A stretch of DNA of 64,000 nucleotides from CADEFX01 sp046154585 (GTDB lineage: Bacteria > Pseudomonadota > Alphaproteobacteria > Rhizobiales > Hyphomicrobiaceae). The position numbers were made by a program, and so were the translations under genes. The stretch covers positions 4,830 through 68,829 of the forward strand of contig JBJXDX010000017.1 of NCBI GenBank assembly GCA_046154585.1, written 5' to 3'. Within the stretch, counting starts at the first letter, position 1. Each line of letters begins with the position of its first letter. Below the pieces are notes generated by a model. It did not search any database. It saw only the letters and a program-made list of their open reading frames with translations, and had not been told where the DNA came from. This document shows, piece after piece, positions 16,471 through 24,974 of the stretch.

Positions 16471-18876
16471 ATGCCCACCACCACCCGCACGCCCGCCTTC
16501 TGCACGCAATGCCGCTCGCGCTGCGGCTGCGTCGCCGTGGTCGAGGATGGCCGCCTCACGGGCATCGAGCCGCTGCCGGGCCATCCGACCGGCGACAAGC
16601 TCTGCCCCAAGGGCCGCGCCGCGCCCGAGCTCGTTTATCACGCCGACCGCCTGACCCGTCCGCTTCGCCGCACCAAACCCAAGGGAGCCGCCGATCCCGG
16701 CTGGCAGCCCGTAAGCTGGGACGAGGCCCTCGACGAGATCGCCCGGCGCCTCGCGGACATTAGCGCCACGCACGGCCCCGAGCAGGTCGCCTTCTCCGCC
16801 ACCACGCCGAGCGGCACGCACATCTCCGACGGCATCGCCTGGATCGAGCGCCTCGTGCGCGCCTACGGCAGCCCCAACAGCATCTACGCCACCGAGATCT
16901 GCAACTGGCACAAGGACTACGCCACCCGCTTCACCTTCGGCACCGACATCGGCACGCCGGACTTCGCCCACACCGACTGCGTGCTGCTGTGGGGCAACAA
17001 TCCCGCCGCCACCTGGCTCGCCCGCGCCACCGAGGTGCAGAAGGCCGTGAAGCGCGGCGCGCGCATGATCGTCGTCGACCCACGCCCCACCGCGTTCGCC
17101 AAGCGCGCCCATCAGTGGCTGCGCGTCACGCCCGGCACCGACCAGGCGCTGGCGCTCGGCCTCGCCAACCTCCTCATCGCCAAGGACGCCATCGACCACG
17201 CCTTCCTCACGCGCTGGACCAACGGCCCGCTGCTCGTGCGCGGCGACACCGGCCGTTTCCTGCGTGAGAGCGATCTGACGCCCGGCGGCAGTCCCGACGT
17301 TCTGTTCGCGCGCGCCAAAGGCACCGGCACTCTCATCGCCTACGACAGCGCCCGCGGCGCTTGGCGCGAAGCGGGCGCCGAACCCGAGCTGCGCGGACAA
17401 GCGCAGGTCATCATCGGCGGCACGCCCGTCGCCTGCCGCACCGCCTTCGACATCTACGCCTCAGCCGCAGCCGAATACCCGCCGTCGCGCGTCGCCCACA
17501 TCTCCGGCGTCACACCCGAAGCCCTGCAGTCCGCCGCCGACATCCTCGCCGCCTCCTCCAGCGTCGCCTACTTCTGCTGGAACGGCGTCGGCCAGAGCGT
17601 CACCGCCACGCAAACCGATCGCGCCATCACCCTGCTCTACGCGCTCACCGGCAGCTACGGCCGCCGCGGCGGCAACGTGCCCGGCACCGCCGCCGTGTTC
17701 GGCGATATCTCCGGCCTCGACCTCCTCACACCCGAGCAGCGCGCCAAGGCCCTCGGCCTGAAGGAACGCCCGCTCGGCCCCGGCCTCAGCGGAAGCTGGG
17801 TGACCGCGCGCGACGTTTACCGCGCCATCCTCGACCGCACGCCCTATCCCGTGCGCGCGCTCGTGTCGTTCGGCACCAACCTGCTCGCCTCGCAGCCCGA
17901 TACCGCCACTGCCGAGGCTGCGCTGAAGGCGCTCGAGTTCCACGTCCACGCCGACTTCTTCGCCAACGCCACCGCGCGCTACGCCGACATCGTGCTGCCC
18001 GTCGCTACGTCGTGGGAGCGCGAAGGCCTGCGCACCGGCTTCGACGTGAATCTCGACGGCCTCCGCCGCGTGCAGTTGCGTCCCGCCGTCATCGCGCCCA
18101 TCGGCGAGGCGCGCTCCGACACCGACATCGTGCTCGGCCTGGCCCGCCGTCTCAATCTGGAGAACACCTTCTTCGGCGGCGACACCGATCGCGGCCATGA
18201 CAGCGTGCTCGCACCCGCGGGCCTCTCCGTCGCCGCGCTGCGCGCCAACCCTGATGGCGTCGTGCTCGACACGTCCGTGCCGCTCGAAGCCTACGCCACG
18301 CCGCAGGCCGACGGCACCGCACGCGGCTTCGCCACGCCCACCCGTCGCGTCGAGATCTATTCCGAGCGCCTGCTGCAGCACGGCTACCCGCCGATTCCGA
18401 CCCTTGCGGACGCACCGGGCACCAACGGATTGGGCCAAGGCGCCAGCACCGAATTTCCGCTGCGCCTCAGCTCGGCCAAGCTCGTCGCCTTCTGCCACAG
18501 CCAGCACCGCAACATCGGCTCGCTGCGCCGCCTCGTGCCCGATCCTCTGCTGGAGATCGCACCCGCCGCCGCCTCCGCGCGCGGCGTCAAGGAGGGCGAC
18601 TGGCTGCGCATCACTACGGCGGCGGGCTCCGTCGTCGCCCGCGCGCATATCACGCCGGGCCTCGCCGACGACACCGTCAGCGGCCAGCACGGCTGGTGGG
18701 TCGAAGGCCCCGCCGGCAGCCCCTACGACGCCCGCCACCCTCTCGCCGCCAACATCAATCGCGTCATCTCCACACACGCGAGCGATCCCGTCAGCGGCTC
18801 CATCCCGTTGCGCGCCTCCTGGTGTAACGTCGAGAAGCTGGAGCCGTCCGCGCCATATGCGGCGGTTACTCGCTAG
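16471..18876 (+). CDS. Molybdopterin-dependent oxidoreductase (DMSO-reductase superfamily)
   Basis: 801 residues. The N-terminal iron-sulfur domain has C-x2-C-x3-C (CTQCRSRC) and a fourth Cys in CPKGRA, for one [4Fe-4S] cluster. Bis-MGD binding pieces include LLWGNNPAATW, VDPRPTAFAKRA and the C-terminal SAKLVAFCHSQHRNIGSLR. Cys144 in EICNWHKDYATR is the likely Mo/W ligand. There is no Tat signal, so a cytoplasmic enzyme is expected. No electron-transfer or membrane subunit gene is adjacent, unusual for respiratory members and more like stand-alone formate-dehydrogenase-like or hydratase-like proteins. Substrate unknown. Possibly controlled by the divergent hydrolase-LuxR protein. Confidence 0.87.
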   Translation: MPTTTRTPAFCTQCRSRCGCVAVVEDGRLTGIEPLPGHPTGDKLCPKGRAAPELVYHADRLTRPLRRTKPKGAADPGWQPVSWDEALDEIARRLADISATHGPEQVAFSATTPSGTHISDGIAWIERLVRAYGSPNSIYATEICNWHKDYATRFTFGTDIGTPDFAHTDCVLLWGNNPAATWLARATEVQKAVKRGARMIVVDPRPTAFAKRAHQWLRVTPGTDQALALGLANLLIAKDAIDHAFLTRWTNGPLLVRGDTGRFLRESDLTPGGSPDVLFARAKGTGTLIAYDSARGAWREAGAEPELRGQAQVIIGGTPVACRTAFDIYASAAAEYPPSRVAHISGVTPEALQSAADILAASSSVAYFCWNGVGQSVTATQTDRAITLLYALTGSYGRRGGNVPGTAAVFGDISGLDLLTPEQRAKALGLKERPLGPGLSGSWVTARDVYRAILDRTPYPVRALVSFGTNLLASQPDTATAEAALKALEFHVHADFFANATARYADIVLPVATSWEREGLRTGFDVNLDGLRRVQLRPAVIAPIGEARSDTDIVLGLARRLNLENTFFGGDTDRGHDSVLAPAGLSVAALRANPDGVVLDTSVPLEAYATPQADGTARGFATPTRRVEIYSERLLQHGYPPIPTLADAPGTNGLGQGASTEFPLRLSSAKLVAFCHSQHRNIGSLRRLVPDPLLEIAPAAASARGVKEGDWLRITTAAGSVVARAHITPGLADDTVSGQHGWWVEGPAGSPYDARHPLAANINRVISTHASDPVSGSIPLRASWCNVEKLEPSAPYAAVTR

Positions 18877-18905
18877 AGTATTTTCCGATCACACAGACAC
18901 AGCTT

Positions 18906-19036
18906 CACCTCTCCCATCGTGCCGAAGGCGCGTCTACGACGCGACGGGAGAGGTCGGAACGCTTTAGCGTTCCGGGTGAGGGGTTAGAGCCAGATAGGTT
19001 GAAACCCCTCACCCCAACCCTCTCCCGGGAGAGGGA
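18906..19036. repeat. Palindromic repeat C (CTCTCCC type), copy 1
   Basis: Four nested inverted pairs are visible: CACCTCTCCC with GGGAGAGGT, CGGAACGCT with AGCGTTCCG, GGGTGAGGGGTTAG with an AACCCCTCACCCC stretch, and CCCTCTCCC with GGGAGAGGG. The same set, in opposite orientation, occurs at 55708-55817. The rest of the 18877-19362 gap holds repeat A copy 2 and no gene that I can support. Confidence 0.85.
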
Positions 19037-19097
19037 GTCCAGCGGTGCTCCGGATTGATCGGAGTTTGCATTAGGCTTTATTCCGGATCGAATCCGA

Positions 19098-19190
19098 TGT
19101 GATCTCGGGAAAGCGCGGGCCGAGAAGGCGCTTTGGACGTAAGACGACTGCTCCCGCGCGCGACCCGGGACCCAGTGTCCCGTGCGGAGC
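19098..19190. repeat. Dispersed palindromic repeat A, copy 2
   Basis: GTGATCTCGGGAAAGCGCGG opens the element and CGCGCGACCCGGGACCCAG with the GTGTCCCGTGCGGAGC tail closes it, matching copy 1 at 9101. It lies upstream of the FAH-family gene. Confidence 0.75.
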
Positions 19191-19362
19191 CGCGCTTAGC
19201 CATGCTTCGCATGGACGGCTCGCCGCTCGAGGATGACGGAAATAGAGGTTCTCGCCGGAGCACCCGCCCGACCCGCCCTAAACGCGCGAATCAACTGGAC
19301 GCCCCCCACGCCCCTGCCCTACCCATAAGGAACCATCACCAACGAAACCGGAGTGAAACCCC

Positions 19363-20211
19363 ATGAAGCTCGTCCGCTTCGGCGCGCCCGGCGCCGAGAA
19401 GCCCGGCCTTTGCGACACGGATGGCACCATTCGCGAGCTGTCCGGCCATGTGAAGGACATCACCGGCGACACGCTCTCGCCATCGAGCCTCGCCACGCTC
19501 AAGAAGATCGATCCCAAGTCGCTGCCCACCGCGCCCAAGGGCGTGCGCCTCGGCGCGCCTGTCGGCAACGTGCGCAACTTCATCGCCATCGGCCTCAACT
19601 ATGCCGATCATGCCGCAGAAGCCGGCCAGCCGATCCCCGCCGAGCCCATCATCTTCGCCAAGCTGCCGAACTGCATTGTTGGCGCCAATGACGACGTCAT
19701 GATCCCCAAGGGTTCCACCAAGCTCGACTGGGAAATCGAGATCGCTTTCGTCGTCGGCAAGCGTGCCCGCTACGTCGAGGAGAAGGACGCCCCCGCCCAC
19801 ATCGCCGGCTACACCATTTGCAACGACGTCTCCGAGCGCCACTTCCAGATCGAGCGCGGCGGCCAGTGGATGAAGGGCAAGTGCGCTGAGACGTTCGGCC
19901 CGCTCGGCCCCTGGCTCGTCACCAGCGACGAGATCAAGGACCCGCAGAGCCTGCCCATGTTCCTCGACGTCAACGGCAAGCGCATGCAAACCGGCAGCAC
20001 GAGCACCATGATCTTCACCTGTGCTCACATCCTGCACTACGTCTCGCAGTTCATGGTGCTGGAGGCGGGCGACGTCATCACCACCGGCACGCCTCCGGGC
20101 GTCGGCCTCGGCATGAAACCGCCGGTGTTCCTCAAAGCCGGCGACGTCATGACCCTGGGCATCGAAGGCCTGGGCCAGCAGCAGCAGAAGGTCGTGCCGT
20201 TCAAGATGTGA
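19363..20211 (+). CDS. Fumarylacetoacetate hydrolase (FAH) family protein
   Basis: 282 residues. N-terminal small domain, then the FAH C-terminal fold beginning at NFIAIGLNYADHAAE. The metal ligands fall in DWEIEIAFVVGKRARYV (two Glu) and in the Asp of ICNDVSER; GDVITTGTPPGVGLGM is the second family signature. Family reactions include C-C hydrolysis, decarboxylation, and hydratase/isomerase steps in meta-cleavage or ureidoglycolate pathways. The sequence resembles the 2-hydroxyhepta-2,4-diene-dioate isomerase/ureidoglycolate lyase branch, which is not substrate-specific evidence. Confidence 0.88.
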   Translation: MKLVRFGAPGAEKPGLCDTDGTIRELSGHVKDITGDTLSPSSLATLKKIDPKSLPTAPKGVRLGAPVGNVRNFIAIGLNYADHAAEAGQPIPAEPIIFAKLPNCIVGANDDVMIPKGSTKLDWEIEIAFVVGKRARYVEEKDAPAHIAGYTICNDVSERHFQIERGGQWMKGKCAETFGPLGPWLVTSDEIKDPQSLPMFLDVNGKRMQTGSTSTMIFTCAHILHYVSQFMVLEAGDVITTGTPPGVGLGMKPPVFLKAGDVMTLGIEGLGQQQQKVVPFKM

Positions 20212-20222
20212 GCTTCATCTTT

Positions 20223-20252
20223 CCCCTCTCCCCGTTCTTACGAGGAGAGGGG
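20223..20252 (+). terminator. Hairpin after the FAH gene
   Basis: CCCCTCTCC (20223-20231) pairs with GGAGAGGGG (20244-20252), 11 bases after the stop codon. Related to the CTCTCCC repeats. There is only a weak T run, so termination is plausible but not certain. Confidence 0.45.
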
Positions 20253-20426
20253 ATTCGAACAGCACATCGCCGCGCACAGGCCACCATCTGGCCGCCTTCC
20301 GGTGTCACCAAAGGTCTGCCGGAGCTGAACCACGACGCAGGTGCGAGATGTCGCGTTGGACGGCGGACGCTTCAGGGCTAAGGTAGCGTCGCTCAGTCAA
20401 CTGAGGGACGGGAAGGTTCCGGAGCG

Positions 20427-20627
20427 ATGATGGCTTCTGCGCTTGCTGCACTCCGCCTGCTCGGCAAGGTCGCCCTGCTCGCCGCAGGCATCCTGACGCT
20501 GATGATCGCCCTCGTCGATCTGCCGGACATGGCCGTACCGGAAGCCATTCCGAGCAAAGCCGCCAAACCCATCGAGCACAGTACACAGTCCGAAACGGCG
20601 CAATGCCTCGAGTACCAGGGCCTCTAA
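20427..20627 (+). CDS. Small membrane or exported protein, unknown
   Basis: 66 residues with a hydrophobic stretch at about 8-32 (LGKVALLAAGILTLMIALV) and a polar C-terminal half containing one Cys. It could be a single-span membrane protein or a poorly cleaved secreted peptide. GGAG precedes the double ATG, at best spacing for the second one (20430). No family recognised. It lies between the FAH gene and an SDR, same strand, possibly independent. Confidence 0.5.
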   Translation: MMASALAALRLLGKVALLAAGILTLMIALVDLPDMAVPEAIPSKAAKPIEHSTQSETAQCLEYQGL

Positions 20628-20738
20628 GCCCCCATCTCCCTTCTCATCCTGCCCCTTTACGCTTCGCATCATCCGCCCGATAGTCGCGGCGCGCGCCCCA
20701 TCGCGTTTACAAGCGCCCCGTTTGAAGGGAGAAACGAA

Positions 20739-21488
20739 ATGACGTCACTCGCCGGCCGCGTGGCCGTCATCACCGGCTCCGCGCGCAACATCGGCCGCGC
20801 CACCGCGCTCATGCTCGCTCGAGAAGGCGCGTCCATCATGGTGCACGCGCGCAGCGACCAGGACGGCGTGGACGAGTCCCGCCGCCTCCTCGAAGCCGCC
20901 GGTGCCCAAACCGCCGGCCACCTCGCCGACGTCTCCACCGAAGCCGGTGCCGAAGGCCTCATCGAGGCCACCGCTAAGCGCTTCGGCAAGGTCGACATCC
21001 TCGTCAACAACGCCGCCGTTCGCCGCAACACGCCCTTCGTCGAGATGAGCCTCAAGGACTGGCACTACGTGCTGGCCAACAGCCTCGACTGCGCCTTCCT
21101 GTGCGCGCGCTACGCCGCCCCGCACATGATCGCCGGCAAATGGGGGCGCATCGTCAACATCGGCGGCGTCACCATGTTCCGCGGCACCGCGGGCCGCGTG
21201 CACGTCGCCGCCGCCAAGTCCGGCATGATCGGCATGACACGCGCGATGGCCACCGAGCTCGGGCCCCACGGCATCACCGCCAACATCGTCGCCCCCGGCA
21301 GCATCAACACCGTGCGCAGCGGGGCGGCCGGCGCCCGCCCGCCCGACAGCGCCAGCCTCGGCGTCCCGGTTGGGCGCGACGGCGAGCCCGAGGAGATCGC
21401 GCACATCATCACCATGCTGTGCCGCCCCGAAGGGGCCTACACCACCGGCCAGACCATCGAGGTCAACGGCGGCATTCACTATTCCTGA
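20739..21488 (+). CDS. Short-chain dehydrogenase/reductase family protein with altered active site
   Basis: 249 residues, classical SDR length. Cofactor motif TGSARNIGRATA, structural NNAAV, and the C-terminal APGSINTVRSG and TTGQTIEVNGGIHYS are typical. However, the catalytic YxxxK position reads V-A-A-A-K within GRVHVAAAKSG, so the Tyr is absent and a His stands one residue before. The usual Ser in the preceding strand is also missing (NIGGVTMFRG). Normal carbonyl reduction is therefore unlikely; the protein may have another reaction or a binding role. A GGGAGA sequence precedes the ATG. Confidence 0.85.
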   Translation: MTSLAGRVAVITGSARNIGRATALMLAREGASIMVHARSDQDGVDESRRLLEAAGAQTAGHLADVSTEAGAEGLIEATAKRFGKVDILVNNAAVRRNTPFVEMSLKDWHYVLANSLDCAFLCARYAAPHMIAGKWGRIVNIGGVTMFRGTAGRVHVAAAKSGMIGMTRAMATELGPHGITANIVAPGSINTVRSGAAGARPPDSASLGVPVGRDGEPEEIAHIITMLCRPEGAYTTGQTIEVNGGIHYS

Positions 21489-21532
21489 GCGGGTACGGGT
21501 GAACTTGGTAGGTGAGACCCGGGTGGGAGCGG

Positions 21533-21991
21533 ATGCAGATCTCGGGCGAAGTCTTGGCAGCGATTGTCGGCGCCACGGTCGGCTCAATCGTGACCGCCAT
21601 CATTAGTTTTGTGCTGCACAAGAAGGGCCTGGCCCATGAGCGACGTCTTGCTCGGCAGAAAGTGGATTGGGATTTCCTCTCCACCACACTGCCGGTCCTC
21701 TCGCGGCTGTTTTCCAGCACGACACCAGATCGTCTGAAAACCGAGGACGATGTGTTCTTGATGATCGACGATGTCTACGCGTCGCTCCGTGAAGGCACCT
21801 TTCGCGGCATCTTCAGCGGCAGCGCACACACCGAGCCGATTTCGAGCAACGTGTACTCCTACTCGGAAGCCCTCAAGCAGTATGTACGTCGCGAAATATC
21901 CCGCGAACAACTGGAGCTGCACCGCAAACGCGCGCTCGACGAGGTGAGCGCGCATTGGAAGAAGCTCTTGCCTGACGCCGCAAGCTCGTGA
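21533..21991 (+). CDS. Hypothetical membrane-anchored protein
   Basis: 152 residues. An N-terminal membrane helix (about 5-27, EVLAAIVGATVGSIVTAIIS) is followed by a basic stretch and a soluble, mostly helical domain of about 115 residues. The GGGAGCGG before the ATG at 21533 supports this start. I recognise no family. Base composition is less GC-rich than the neighbours, suggesting recent acquisition. It converges on the cupin gene, with a perfect hairpin between. Confidence 0.6.
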   Translation: MQISGEVLAAIVGATVGSIVTAIISFVLHKKGLAHERRLARQKVDWDFLSTTLPVLSRLFSSTTPDRLKTEDDVFLMIDDVYASLREGTFRGIFSGSAHTEPISSNVYSYSEALKQYVRREISREQLELHRKRALDEVSAHWKKLLPDAASS

Positions 21992-22010
21992 GCTGACGGT
22001 ATCCACTATT

Positions 22011-22033
22011 GCTGAGCACCGTAGGTGCTCAGC
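22011..22033. terminator. Perfect hairpin between convergent genes
   Basis: GCTGAGCACC (22011-22020) and GGTGCTCAGC (22024-22033) form a 10-bp stem with a 3-base loop. It overlaps the last codons of the cupin gene and follows the hypothetical membrane protein. Likely bidirectional, though no T tract follows on either strand. Confidence 0.5.
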
Positions 22034-22667
22034 GCGTCGACGCCACCGTGGCCGCAAGAATCTCCGCGTCCGGCGCGACGTGCCCGTGCGGCTTGCAGTA
22101 TTCGGCGTAGGTCGCCCTGTACCCGAGGAACCTCGCCACTGGCGCCAGCAACGCCACGATCACGCGCTGGACCGCACGCGGCGGCCACGTGAACACGATC
22201 ACGTCGGCGAATTCCTGCGCCATGACCACGGCCTGCAGCGGCGAGGGCCGGCCCTTTCGGTCCACCTTGCCGTCATTGGCGAGGCTGAACAGCGTGGCGA
22301 TCATTAGCTCGAAGCGGCCGAGATTTCCGGCGGGCGCGCCGGGGGCATCCTCCAGCTCGACGAGCACATGCGCATCCTCGTTGTCGCTCGGATTCCACCA
22401 GTCGTGCACCACACCTGCCTCGATGACCGTCGACTGGCCCGGGCCGAGCCGATACAGCGTTCCCGCCACCTTGGCCTCCAGCCTGCCGCTGACGACGGTG
22501 AAACGCTCTCGCAAGTTCGGGTGAACGTGCTCTCCGACGACAGCCGCGCCCGGCCGCGCCGTCAGGTGCACGGTCATCGGGCCATCACCCCGATCCTCCG
22601 TCCCCCGCAGCACCACCGCGTATTCGCGGGTGACTTTGTTCTCGTAGACATCGCCGAAGCGCGACAT
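22029..22667 (-). CDS. Cupin domain protein
   Basis: 212 residues. Cupin motif 1 region GEHVHPNLRERFTVVSGRLEAKVAG and motif 2 region VIEAGVVHDWWNPSDNEDAHVLVELE define one double-stranded beta-helix at about residues 45-120. The C-terminal third has a hydrophobic stretch (VQRVIVALLAPVARFLGYR) that may be a membrane-associated helix. Reaction unknown. Start at 22667 chosen for GAGGGG upstream and removal of an unconserved extension. Confidence 0.78.
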   Translation of the reverse strand: MSRFGDVYENKVTREYAVVLRGTEDRGDGPMTVHLTARPGAAVVGEHVHPNLRERFTVVSGRLEAKVAGTLYRLGPGQSTVIEAGVVHDWWNPSDNEDAHVLVELEDAPGAPAGNLGRFELMIATLFSLANDGKVDRKGRPSPLQAVVMAQEFADVIVFTWPPRAVQRVIVALLAPVARFLGYRATYAEYCKPHGHVAPDAEILAATVASTR

Positions 22668-22783
22668 GGCTGACCCCTCTTTGTTTCCGCATCCGGACGC
22701 ACACGCATCCGGCGCTCCAGGTCGCCAAAAAATCCCAAGGGCGCCATCGGCGCTGTCCCACGCGGAACAAACGTCTGGGGCCG

Positions 22784-23431
22784 TCAGCCCGATGCCTGCG
22801 GCAATTGCGGCATGGTCTCCTTGAACGCCGCCCGCTGCGACATCGCCCCCCACCAGCGAGCGAGACGGCGATGCCGTCCCAGGAGCTCGGCGCCATCCGG
22901 CATCAGCGTGAAATAGCCGATCATCGGCGCGAGGTGGATGTCCGCAAGAGACAGGCTATCACCGCACAAGAAGCCGTCCTCACCCGCAAGCTGCTCCAAC
23001 GCGCCTACGACCCTTGGCGCCGCATCGAGCCCGCGCTGCACTTCGCCTGGATCCGAGGGCCGTCCCTGGCGCGGCCTGAAGACGCCGTGCGAAAACACCT
23101 GCCGCACCAGCGGCCAGTAGGCATAGCTGTCGACCACCGAAATGATCTGCTGAACACGCGCCCGCTCCTTCGGCGCAGCCGGTTGCAGCGGCGGCCCATC
23201 GAACGCCTCGTCGACGTACCGCGTGATAGCACTCGTCTCGTACAGAACGAACCCATCGTGCACGAGCACCGGCACCCGCTTGAACGGATGCTTGGCGAGA
23301 TAATCGGCCGGAACATCCTCGGCAAACGGATCGACCTCCCGCCACTCGTAGGCGCAGCCCTTCTCGTGCAACGCCAGCCGCGCAATCCACGCGTAGACGC
23401 TATATTTGTATCCGTAGAACTCGACGGTCAT
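22784..23431 (-). CDS. Glutathione S-transferase family protein
   Basis: 215 residues. N-terminal thioredoxin-like domain with SVYAWIARLALHEKG, the cis-proline region FKRVPVLVHDG and the glutathione gamma-Glu binding YETSAITRYVDE. All-helical C-terminal domain contains LSLADIHLAPMIGYF, with the N-capping box Asp. Would conjugate or isomerise a glutathione adduct. Divergent from the acyl-CoA dehydrogenase gene at 23645, across 213 bases in which I see no further gene. Confidence 0.88.
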   Translation of the reverse strand: MTVEFYGYKYSVYAWIARLALHEKGCAYEWREVDPFAEDVPADYLAKHPFKRVPVLVHDGFVLYETSAITRYVDEAFDGPPLQPAAPKERARVQQIISVVDSYAYWPLVRQVFSHGVFRPRQGRPSDPGEVQRGLDAAPRVVGALEQLAGEDGFLCGDSLSLADIHLAPMIGYFTLMPDGAELLGRHRRLARWWGAMSQRAAFKETMPQLPQASG

Positions 23432-23644
23432 ACCTTAGCCTCTGGTCATCGCAAGTCCGGCATGGCCGCGCCATGCCGGAGGTATGCGAGAACAATGCAC
23501 GGCCACCACGCACCCCACATCCCAACGCAAGCCTCCTCCTCGCCGACAACGCTTGCAAGCGCCGCGACTTCCCCCCACGATAGGCACCGCCAATCTAGGG
23601 ACCGCAGCAAACGCGACCCCGCCATCAGCCGGGACGGAAAACGC

Positions 23645-24712
23645 TTGAGCGAAAACGGAAATATCGTTGCCGAGACGGCCGCGCGCATTTTCGCGGACCT
23701 GGCCGACCCTCAGACCATCAACAGCGCCAAGTCCGGTGCTTGGAAGGCCGATCTCTGGCGCGCCCTGGAGGATGCCGGACTGACACTGGCGTGGGTCCCC
23801 GACACACTCGGCGGCGCGGGTGCCAGCCTGTCCGATGGATTCGAGGTCCTGGGCGTGGCCGGGCGTTTCGCCGCCCCCGTGCCGATTGCGGAAACCCTGC
23901 TGGCCGGCTGGCTTCTCTCGCGTGCCGCCATCACTTCGCCCCAGGGCGCCTTGACCGTCGTGCCTACGCGCCCCATGGATCGCATCACGTTGAACGCGGA
24001 CGACACCCTGTCCGGCCGCGCCCGCGGCGTGCCGTTCGCCAGCGATGCTGCCCACATGGCCGTCCTCGCGCATGGAGCAAATGGCGCACACGTCGCGCTC
24101 GTCCCAACCAGCGCCGCGCGCATCACGGCGGGACGCACCCTGGCCGGCGATCCGCTGTGCGATGTCGTCTTTGATCGCGCCAAGCCACTTCAGGTTGCCG
24201 TCGCACCCGCCGGCCTCGATCAAACCGCGTTCCTGCTCATGGGCTGCACTGTTCGCGCCGTCGAAACCGCAGGCGCGCTCGAAGCCATCCTGACCATGGC
24301 CGTGCGCTATGCCAACGAGCGCGTCGCCTTCGAGCGGCCGATCGCCAAATTCCAGGCCGTGCAACACAACCTCGCGCGCCTCGCGGGCGAAGTCTCCGCC
24401 GCCATGATGGCGTCCGGCTCCGCCGCCGACACGATGTCCGCCACCAACGGCTTCGGTGATGACACCATGTTCCTCGAAGCCGCCGCCGCCAAGATCCGCA
24501 CCTCTGAAGCTGCGCAGGAAGGCTCCGCCATCGCCCATCAGGTGCACGGCGCCATCGGCTTCACCAAGGAATACATCCTGCATCGCTACACGTTGCGCCT
24601 GCTCGGCTGGCGCGACGATTTCGGCAACGAAAGCCACTGGGCCGTCGAGCTCGGCAACCGCATCGCCAAACGCGGCGCCGACGATCTGTGGCCCCTCCTG
24701 GCTTCGCGGTGA
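23645..24712 (+). CDS. Acyl-CoA dehydrogenase family protein (possible subunit of a heteromeric enzyme)
   Basis: 355 residues, shorter than usual. The N-terminal helical domain is recognisable (LWRALEDAGLTLAWVPDTLGGAG), the middle beta domain is degenerate, and the C-terminal domain has ANERVAFERPIAKFQAVQHNLA and HQVHGAIGFTKEYILHRYTLR. The first of these corresponds to the adenine/pantetheine side and the second to the FAD loop. TTG at 23645 is preferred because the protein homology begins there and GGGACGG lies upstream. The adjacent acyl-CoA dehydrogenase on the same strand suggests a heteromeric pair as in steroid side-chain degradation (inference). Confidence 0.8.
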   Translation: MSENGNIVAETAARIFADLADPQTINSAKSGAWKADLWRALEDAGLTLAWVPDTLGGAGASLSDGFEVLGVAGRFAAPVPIAETLLAGWLLSRAAITSPQGALTVVPTRPMDRITLNADDTLSGRARGVPFASDAAHMAVLAHGANGAHVALVPTSAARITAGRTLAGDPLCDVVFDRAKPLQVAVAPAGLDQTAFLLMGCTVRAVETAGALEAILTMAVRYANERVAFERPIAKFQAVQHNLARLAGEVSAAMMASGSAADTMSATNGFGDDTMFLEAAAAKIRTSEAAQEGSAIAHQVHGAIGFTKEYILHRYTLRLLGWRDDFGNESHWAVELGNRIAKRGADDLWPLLASR

Positions 24713-24763
24713 GCGTCATGATGGCTTCATCCACCATGTTGGGCACCGCCTCACCCATTCCCC

Positions 24764-24903
24764 GATGTCATCCTCGGGCTCGTCCCGAGGACCCATGGTT
24801 CAACGAGTCCGGAAGAGCGATGTTTGTGGAGCTGCACCAGATCCCACCATCCTATCGAGCGTGCGGAGCGTTAGATCCTCGCGACAAGCGCGAGGATGAC
24901 ATC
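24764..24903. repeat. Palindromic element with 13-bp terminal inverted repeats
   Basis: GATGTCATCCTCG (24764-24776) is the exact reverse complement of CGAGGATGACATC (24891-24903). The outer arms match those of repeat B copies at 12501 and 54720, but the interior differs. It occupies the gap between the two acyl-CoA dehydrogenase genes. Confidence 0.75.
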
Positions 24904-24974
24904 CGCCGGTGTGGTGCGATTTCTCCGACTTGGTCCGGGGCCGGTCGACAAATAAAAAGCCAAGGGACTACCGC

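Noticed and set aside
22754..22769. TGTCCCACGCGGAACA as a parS variant
   Set aside because: Asymmetric, several mismatches, and better explained as the tail of repeat A.
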